DNA of 64,000 nt, from contig NZ_JAIHLQ010000021.1 of NCBI RefSeq assembly GCF_019733355.1, positions 53,774 through 117,773 on the forward strand. Direction: 5' to 3'. The position numbers and the translations under genes were made by a program. Position 1 is the first letter of the stretch. Every line of letters begins with the position of its first letter. This DNA comes from Pseudomonas baetica. Lineage in GTDB: Bacteria > Pseudomonadota > Gammaproteobacteria > Pseudomonadales > Pseudomonadaceae. A model generated the notes under the pieces. That model was not told the origin of the DNA. It ran no database searches and saw only the letters and a list, made by a program, of their open reading frames with translations. This document shows, in pieces, positions 60,287-64,000 of this stretch.

Positions 60287-60613
60287 ATGTTGAGTCTGAA
60301 TAATGCCCTTTAGTCTATTGCGGCGGCGCAATTTAAGACTGAGCGAATCAATCAGCCGATGAGGATTGCGGTGGAGGACGCTGGAGAGGATTTAATCGCG
60401 CATATCCGGATTGGTGAGTTCGGTATTAGCCCTTTAGATATGGCTCGATATATTCAGTCAGGCGGACCACTCTTCGCTATAAATAGTTCGAACGGGGAGG
60501 GGGGGGCAGTTGCGATATATTCTTGGCGAATACAGTTGCTTCGCGACGGTACTGTTATAGGAGCCGTCGGAGTGATTGGCGGTGCGCGTGAGCGGGACGA
60601 TTTAATCGTGTGA
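60287..60613 (+). pseudogene. Decayed GlcG/HbpS-type gene with in-frame stop
   Basis: ATG at 60287 has an AAAGGA site and reads MLSLNNAL, then a TAG stop (60311-60313), then SIAAAQFKTERINQPMRIAV and DGTVIGAVGVIGGARERDD to the stop at 60613. The ends match the GlcG/HbpS fold, whose end motif is normally GAxGVSGG. The usual middle helix is shortened. A premature stop plus deletion make this a relic. It lies between the pump gene and its TetR gene. Confidence 0.7.
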
Positions 60614-60629
60614 GCTGGCGTCGCAACTT

Positions 60630-61343
60630 TTAGTTAGCTCCGTCGCGCGTCAATGCCTGCATGGCAGCAGGTGCTCCATGCAGGAAGCGAATGATAGATA
60701 TTTCGATAAAACGATCCAGATCTTCCGGAACTGTCATGTCATATACCCAGCGACGTTGGGCAAGATAAAATAATTCACCGTGTAATCCCCATGCAACTTC
60801 AAGCTCAGCCGACGATAAGGTCTCACCGGGTGGCTTTTCGCAGGAAAGCTCACGTAATTCCATCGCCACTGGTTCGATCACTTTGGTCTGGATTAGGGAA
60901 AGATAACGTTGACTGATGCCGACGCCCTTGAGTCCTGCAAAAATAAAAATCCTAACCCAGTCATATCGAAAGATCGCAGGCAAATATGCCTTGTAAAAGT
61001 CGATTAATCGCGCTTCCAAGGTCTTTCCAGGCTGCTTTAGCATTGCCTCCCATTCAGGTTGCCAGCGGCTAAGGTAGACCTCTTGGTACACTCTATCTAT
61101 CAACGCCTCTTTCGTTGCGAAATAACGAAACAGGTTCTGGTGTGTGATTCCAAGGCGTTCGGCTAACTCGCGTAGGGTACCTTCGAATCCGACCTCGGCG
61201 AAAAAGCGTACCGCCTCTTCAATAATCTCCCTCTCACGCTCTTGGGGGGGCATGCGTTTGCGTTTGTTTGGCGTTGGCCTCGAGGAGTCGTCGATCGTCT
61301 CGGCGGGGGCACATTTGCGTTTCGATTGTGGTGATCTGATCAT
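60630..61343 (-). CDS. TetR-family repressor of the efflux operon
   Basis: A 237-residue protein with a basic N-terminal arm (RSPQSKRKCAPAE, PNKRKRMPP) and the TetR helix-turn-helix FEGTLRELAERLGITHQNLFRYF (outline, about 55-77). The ATG at 61343 is taken because the DNA-binding domain starts soon after; the longer frame above it overlaps the operators. Three related operator palindromes (57361, 61422, 61470) lie before the pump operon and in its own leader, so it likely represses both. Confidence 0.82.
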   Translation of the reverse strand: MIRSPQSKRKCAPAETIDDSSRPTPNKRKRMPPQEREREIIEEAVRFFAEVGFEGTLRELAERLGITHQNLFRYFATKEALIDRVYQEVYLSRWQPEWEAMLKQPGKTLEARLIDFYKAYLPAIFRYDWVRIFIFAGLKGVGISQRYLSLIQTKVIEPVAMELRELSCEKPPGETLSSAELEVAWGLHGELFYLAQRRWVYDMTVPEDLDRFIEISIIRFLHGAPAAMQALTRDGAN

Positions 61344-61421
61344 GCTTTCAGCATAACGATAGACAATCGCTTGGTAAACAAGGTGGGACGCTTTGCAGTG
61401 AAATGTCGCACCACGCTCGCT

Positions 61422-61439
61422 AATTACTGATTGGTAAAT
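61422..61439. promoter_or_regulatory. Third, imperfect TetR operator
   Basis: AATTACTGATTGGTAAAT matches AATTACC-N4-GGTAATT at 12 of the 14 fixed positions. It is on the tetR side of the divergent gap and may give autoregulation. Confidence 0.6.
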
Positions 61440-61444
61440 AACTA

Positions 61445-61487
61445 TTGATCGGTTGATTTTTTGCCCTATAATTACCATCCGGTAATT
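61445..61487 (+). promoter_or_regulatory. Promoter and TetR operator of the CMD-family gene
   Basis: TTGATC (61445-61450), 16 bp, TATAAT (61467-61472), overlapped by AATTACC-ATCC-GGTAATT (61470-61487). Layout and spacing equal those of the pump promoter at 57336. Confidence 0.82.
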
Positions 61488-61543
61488 ATTCACGTTGCGG
61501 ACAAACTGAAGCGCATTTCAAATCAATTAGGAGGATTTCTGTA

Positions 61544-61951
61544 ATGGCTAAAGCCCCCGAAACTGTATCAGTCAACGATCAGCGTTTCCTTGCTGGCCAG
61601 GCGGCGTTTGAGGAGATCACTGGGCTGCGTTCTAGTGAATTCTTGGACGGGCTAAAGGACCTTGCTCCTGCTATAGGCCGATTTGTTATGGAGTGGGAAT
61701 TTGCCGATGTCTATGGGCAGAGTTCGTTAGATCTGCGTACCAGAGAACTCATTATGGTAGCTGGATGTGTTGCGCTAGGAGCAACTGCTGCTCCCATTCT
61801 GAAACTGCGAATTGGCTCAGCCTTGCGTGCCGGTGTTTCGCGTCAGGAAATTATTGACACAATTATCCAAATAGGTATAGCTGCCGGAGTTCCTGCTGCA
61901 CTAGCGGCGATTCAGTCTGCTGGAGAAGTATTTGCAGTGCTCGATGCTTAA
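61544..61951 (+). CDS. Carboxymuconolactone decarboxylase (AhpD-like) family protein
   Basis: A 135-residue protein with LDLRTRELIMVAGCVALGATAAPI (about 66-89) and GVSRQEIIDTIIQIGIAAGVPAAL (about 103-126), the two helices of the CMD fold. The AhpD redox pair CxxC is not present (one Cys, AGCVALG), so peroxidase-type thiol chemistry is unlikely. AGGAGG precedes the ATG. The shared operator suggests it acts on the compound exported by the pump, or on a relative of it. Confidence 0.85.
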   Translation: MAKAPETVSVNDQRFLAGQAAFEEITGLRSSEFLDGLKDLAPAIGRFVMEWEFADVYGQSSLDLRTRELIMVAGCVALGATAAPILKLRIGSALRAGVSRQEIIDTIIQIGIAAGVPAALAAIQSAGEVFAVLDA

Positions 61952-62331
61952 AGTGTTATCTGTTGCTTTTTTAGTAGGGAGCTCGAGAATAAAACAAGGC
62001 TCTGCGATGTTTGGAAGGCCCGGCTAGGGGTGGTCTGAGGTAGTCATATTTTTTTGTAAAATTCGGCTGCCTTCAATTTTGAAAGTGCCGATTTGATCCA
62101 AAACGCTCAGATCACTCACTCATTCCTATCTTTATTAGCCGCCGTGAGAACCTCGCGGTGGCTATTCCCTATATTACAGGCACACCTCTCCTGTATCGCT
62201 CGCTAAATGTCGGAATGCCATCCACAGATTCGACATTGCAAATCGCGTCGCCAGATGTGCCGTGTCCTTTGCCAGGCTAGGGAAGCGTGTTTTCACAAAA
62301 CTGAACTGGCTATTGATCATTGGAAAGGGTG
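61952..62331. other. Intergenic stretch with no gene seen
   Basis: No plausible frame, repeat or RNA found. It follows the CMD gene and leads into the decayed fragment at 62332. Confidence 0.5.
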
Positions 62332-62575
62332 TTAGAACTTATTCAAAATTACTTTACCGCTCGCTTCTGTAGGCTCGTTATATACGTCGCTCTGAATCGC
62401 ATGCCTACCTGCAGTGGGTGTCGATGCGACTTCAATCGGGATACTACTGCCAAGCTTATCCACTGCCACTGGGACACAAAAACATAAATCCTTCTTGGGT
62501 CATTTTTCAATAAGCTCCAACATGTAAGCCTGTGCTTGCTATTGTGTAGCTGCGAAGCGACGCCCGGTCTGGCTC
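62332..62575 (-). pseudogene. Decayed 3' end of a gene, possibly an oxidoreductase
   Basis: On the minus strand a coding-like frame reads GRRFAATQ, stop, QAQAYMLELIEK, stop, then KLGSSIPIEVASTPTAGRHA and ends ASGKVILNKF with TAA at 62334-62332. The consistent frame across two stop codons marks a decayed gene. The ending ASGKVIL resembles MDR-type oxidoreductase C-termini, but the family is not sure. Confidence 0.45.
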
Positions 62576-62768
62576 TGACGTAACAGCCGTATTCATCGTT
62601 AGCTGAGTAAATTTTTAAGCCTGGTTACTGACAAGCTTTTAAGCAGGTTGATCATCACTCCAGTGTTCCGTCACTTGAAGGATGTCAGCTTTGGTGGTCT
62701 TAGCTTCATGATGGTGAGAGCCATGGCAGTTTGAGAGTCTGCCACAGCTATTTGTTAAAAAGCTAAAC

Positions 62769-63392
62769 TCACTTCGCGTCTATATCCAGCGCTAGCTTGT
62801 AACTTTTCTGGTTTTCAAGGTTTTTAATGTAGGTTTCAATATGTGGAAATTCGCTCTTGGATTTGAGCAGGTTGAGCGCGCCTTTCACCACAAATCCCAG
62901 CATGAAGTCTGCTCCTGTGAGTCTCTCCTCGATTAAAAACTTTTTGTTATTCAAGTGGTTGTTTAGATAGGAAAAAACTTTATTGAATTCAGCTTCGGCG
63001 TAGTTGTTAAGGAATTTTAGTTCGGTTCCAGATTGTGTTTCAAACTCATTAAATATTTTCAGTAAGAACGGAAGCATTGCCGAGCTTTCTGAGAAATGGA
63101 TCCATTGTAAGTAGTCAAGGTATTCTGCAGAGCTTTCTGTTGGTGCTAAATGAGGTGCGAATTTTTTTATCAGGATTTCTGCGATCGCGCCTGACTCCGC
63201 AATTATTTTTCCATCAAGCTCGATAACTGGAGATTTGCCTAGGGGGTGAATGCCCCTCAGTGTCTCGGGGGCTAGATGTGTTTTTTTATCACGCTGATAC
63301 CGAATAATTTCATATGGTTGGCCTATTTCTTCCAGCAGCCACAGAATACGAAACGACCTTGAGTCATTGAGGTGGTGAAGTTTTATCATCAT
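62769..63392 (-). CDS. Glutathione S-transferase family protein
   Basis: A 207-residue protein with an N-terminal thioredoxin fold (KLHHLNDSRSFRILWLLEEIG, 4-24), the cis-Pro motif LGKSPVIELDG and the glutathione-contacting ESGAIAEIL (about 65-73). The C-terminal helical domain includes FLIEERLTGADFMLGF with the N-capping LTGADF. Family members conjugate electrophiles to glutathione. The coding sequence is rich in A/T. AGAAGG precedes the ATG at 63392. A NemR-like operator lies about 110 bp upstream. Confidence 0.9.
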   Translation of the reverse strand: MMIKLHHLNDSRSFRILWLLEEIGQPYEIIRYQRDKKTHLAPETLRGIHPLGKSPVIELDGKIIAESGAIAEILIKKFAPHLAPTESSAEYLDYLQWIHFSESSAMLPFLLKIFNEFETQSGTELKFLNNYAEAEFNKVFSYLNNHLNNKKFLIEERLTGADFMLGFVVKGALNLLKSKSEFPHIETYIKNLENQKSYKLALDIDAK

Positions 63393-63502
63393 TTTTACGC
63401 CTTCTGAGTGATCTCGGTAAGGGAAATGTGCATTGTCTGAGGCTATCGATAGTTAATTTGCGGACTCGCAACGAGTAGGCAAGAAATTGTATCTGTCAAT
63501 AT

Positions 63503-63514
63503 GCGACCAGTCTA
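63503..63514. promoter_or_regulatory. NemR-like operator candidate upstream of the GST gene
   Basis: GCGACCAGTCTA; on the other strand TAGACTGGTC-GC, ten of twelve bases of the palindrome TAGACTGGTCTA. Confidence 0.45.
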
Positions 63515-63760
63515 CTATTCTGGTGGGCTGAATGCTCCGATAGCACTTACGGTCCGCTCCGAGTCCTTTGAGATCTGCATCTCGATGCTTGTCTTCTAGC
63601 GAGAGAGGAGTGCGCCCACAGAAATCCAAGGAGCTTTGGGAGGCTTAGGATTGGTTCTTTGCGTGTACTGCGGCGCTATGAGGATGCCGAGCGTGGGTTG
63701 GTGTTTAGACCTGCGGCGGCCATCAACAATTGCTACAATCACTGGAGCAAAAATCTCACA

Positions 63761-63775
63761 TAGACGACTGGTCTA
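63761..63775. promoter_or_regulatory. NemR-like operator candidate upstream of the truncated tetR gene
   Basis: TAGAC-GACTG-GTCTA, a perfect 5-bp inverted repeat that also contains GACTGGTCTA. It ends 20 bp before the ATG of the tetR fragment. Confidence 0.5.
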
Positions 63776-63795
63776 TTTTATGGTAGCTTGCACTG

Positions 63796-63876
63796 ATGAA
63801 ACCACGTTACGATGATACGCGCCAACATTTGCTCGATACGGGTCACCGAATGATGGTGGGCGGTTGCAGGAACTGA
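63796..63876 (+). pseudogene. NemR-like TetR gene, cut off after about 22 codons
   Basis: It reads MKPRYDDTRQHLLDTGHRMM and then VG, the N-terminus of a NemR-type TetR repressor. It then leaves the family pattern (a GF-type helix is expected) and stops after 26 codons at 63876. The break coincides with the approach of an IS30-type transposase gene on the other strand, so the gene was interrupted by that element. The rest would lie beyond the window. Confidence 0.6.
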
Positions 63877-63887
63877 GTGCAACACAG

Positions 63888-64000
63888 TTATTGAATTGAA
63901 GTGGGCGCATCGTGCCGCATAACCACGGCCATTTGCATCACCTCACCCATCATTTCGATCGGACATTTGAAATCGAAGCGTTTACGGGGGCGCATATTCA
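63888..64000 (-). mobile_element. 3' end of an IS30-type transposase gene (cut by window edge)
   Basis: On the minus strand the last 36 codons read NMRPRKRFDFKCPIEMMGEV and end PTSIQ-TAA. NMRPRKRF and CPIE are what IS30-family transposases show at their C-terminus, after the catalytic glutamate. The IS end should lie near 63,862-63,887, where GTTGCA...TGCAAC occurs. Most of the element is outside the window. Confidence 0.6.

Larger units (their letters stand above)
63393..63795. other. Region with possible operators and a weak coding relic
   Basis: It contains two NemR-like operator candidates (63503 and 63761). Between about 63,650 and 63,762 a plus-strand frame reads RIGSLRVLRRYEDAERGLVF and ends in TAG. 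The LRRYE phrase recalls the C-terminus of FAD-dependent hydroxylases of the UbiH group, but the match is too short to be sure. Confidence 0.35.

Noticed and set aside
1..64000. CRISPR array
   Set aside because: No regularly spaced direct repeats of 24-40 bp and no cas genes were seen anywhere.

Overview
The window looks like a chromosome segment of a Pseudomonas fluorescens-group bacterium. The evidence is fluorescens-type REP/REPIN palindromes (TTCGCGAGCAAGCTCGCTCCCAC and variants), RdgC, an SSS-domain hybrid sensor kinase of pseudomonad type, and paired tRNA-Val/tRNA-Asp genes. This is inference from gene content and repeats; no database search was possible.

Bases 1 to about 10,840 are ordinary core genome. 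They hold the N-terminal part of the sensor kinase, a divergent TetR/MFS pair with a large palindrome between them, a cupin, a TDT-family exporter, an MFS-acyltransferase fusion, a guanidinium exporter (gdx) behind a guanidine-II riboswitch, a BASS transporter, rdgC, and a duplicated tRNA-Val/tRNA-Asp pair. All three REPINs I found lie here.

A P4-type tyrosine integrase (11004-12332) directly after the second tRNA-Asp opens a large accessory island that runs at least to the end of the BREX operon and probably beyond the window. It is built of defence-like modules, three of which carry their own WYL-domain regulator. (i) At 13030-18948 are two DUF262 (GmrSD-like) proteins with a WYL regulator. 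(ii) At 19049-22069 is a group of unrecognised small genes, two with zinc ribbons. (iii) At 22155-29835 is a minus-strand cluster: HEPN protein, WYL regulator, AddB-like nuclease and AddA-like helicase-nuclease. (iv) At 30146-36813, divergent from (iii), are a DUF445 membrane protein, a 42-residue membrane peptide, three dynamin-like GTPases and a coiled-coil membrane protein. (v) At 36969-52935 is a complete type I BREX locus: BrxR-like WYL regulator, small membrane protein, ADP-ribosylglycohydrolase, small HTH protein, brxA, brxB, brxC, pglX, pglZ and brxL. It carries a truncated AAA-ATPase remnant between pglX and pglZ and a compositionally foreign middle section in pglX.

Bases 53,167-57,169 hold a plasmid/ICE-like minus-strand block: RadC-like protein, a putative recombination-directionality-factor-like protein, YqaJ exonuclease, DUF932 protein and a zinc-ribbon/glycine-zipper protein. 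The last part, 57,336-64,000, looks more AT-rich and recently assembled. It has an EmrAB-like pump with its TetR regulator and three matching operators, a CMD-family protein, decayed gene remnants, a GST, and a NemR-like TetR gene cut off after about 22 codons next to an IS30-type transposase end.

The most interesting candidate is 21,764-36,813. A nuclease/helicase/HEPN arm and a membrane-GTPase arm sit back to back with one shared intergenic control region, between two other defence modules. I do not recognise this combination as a named system.
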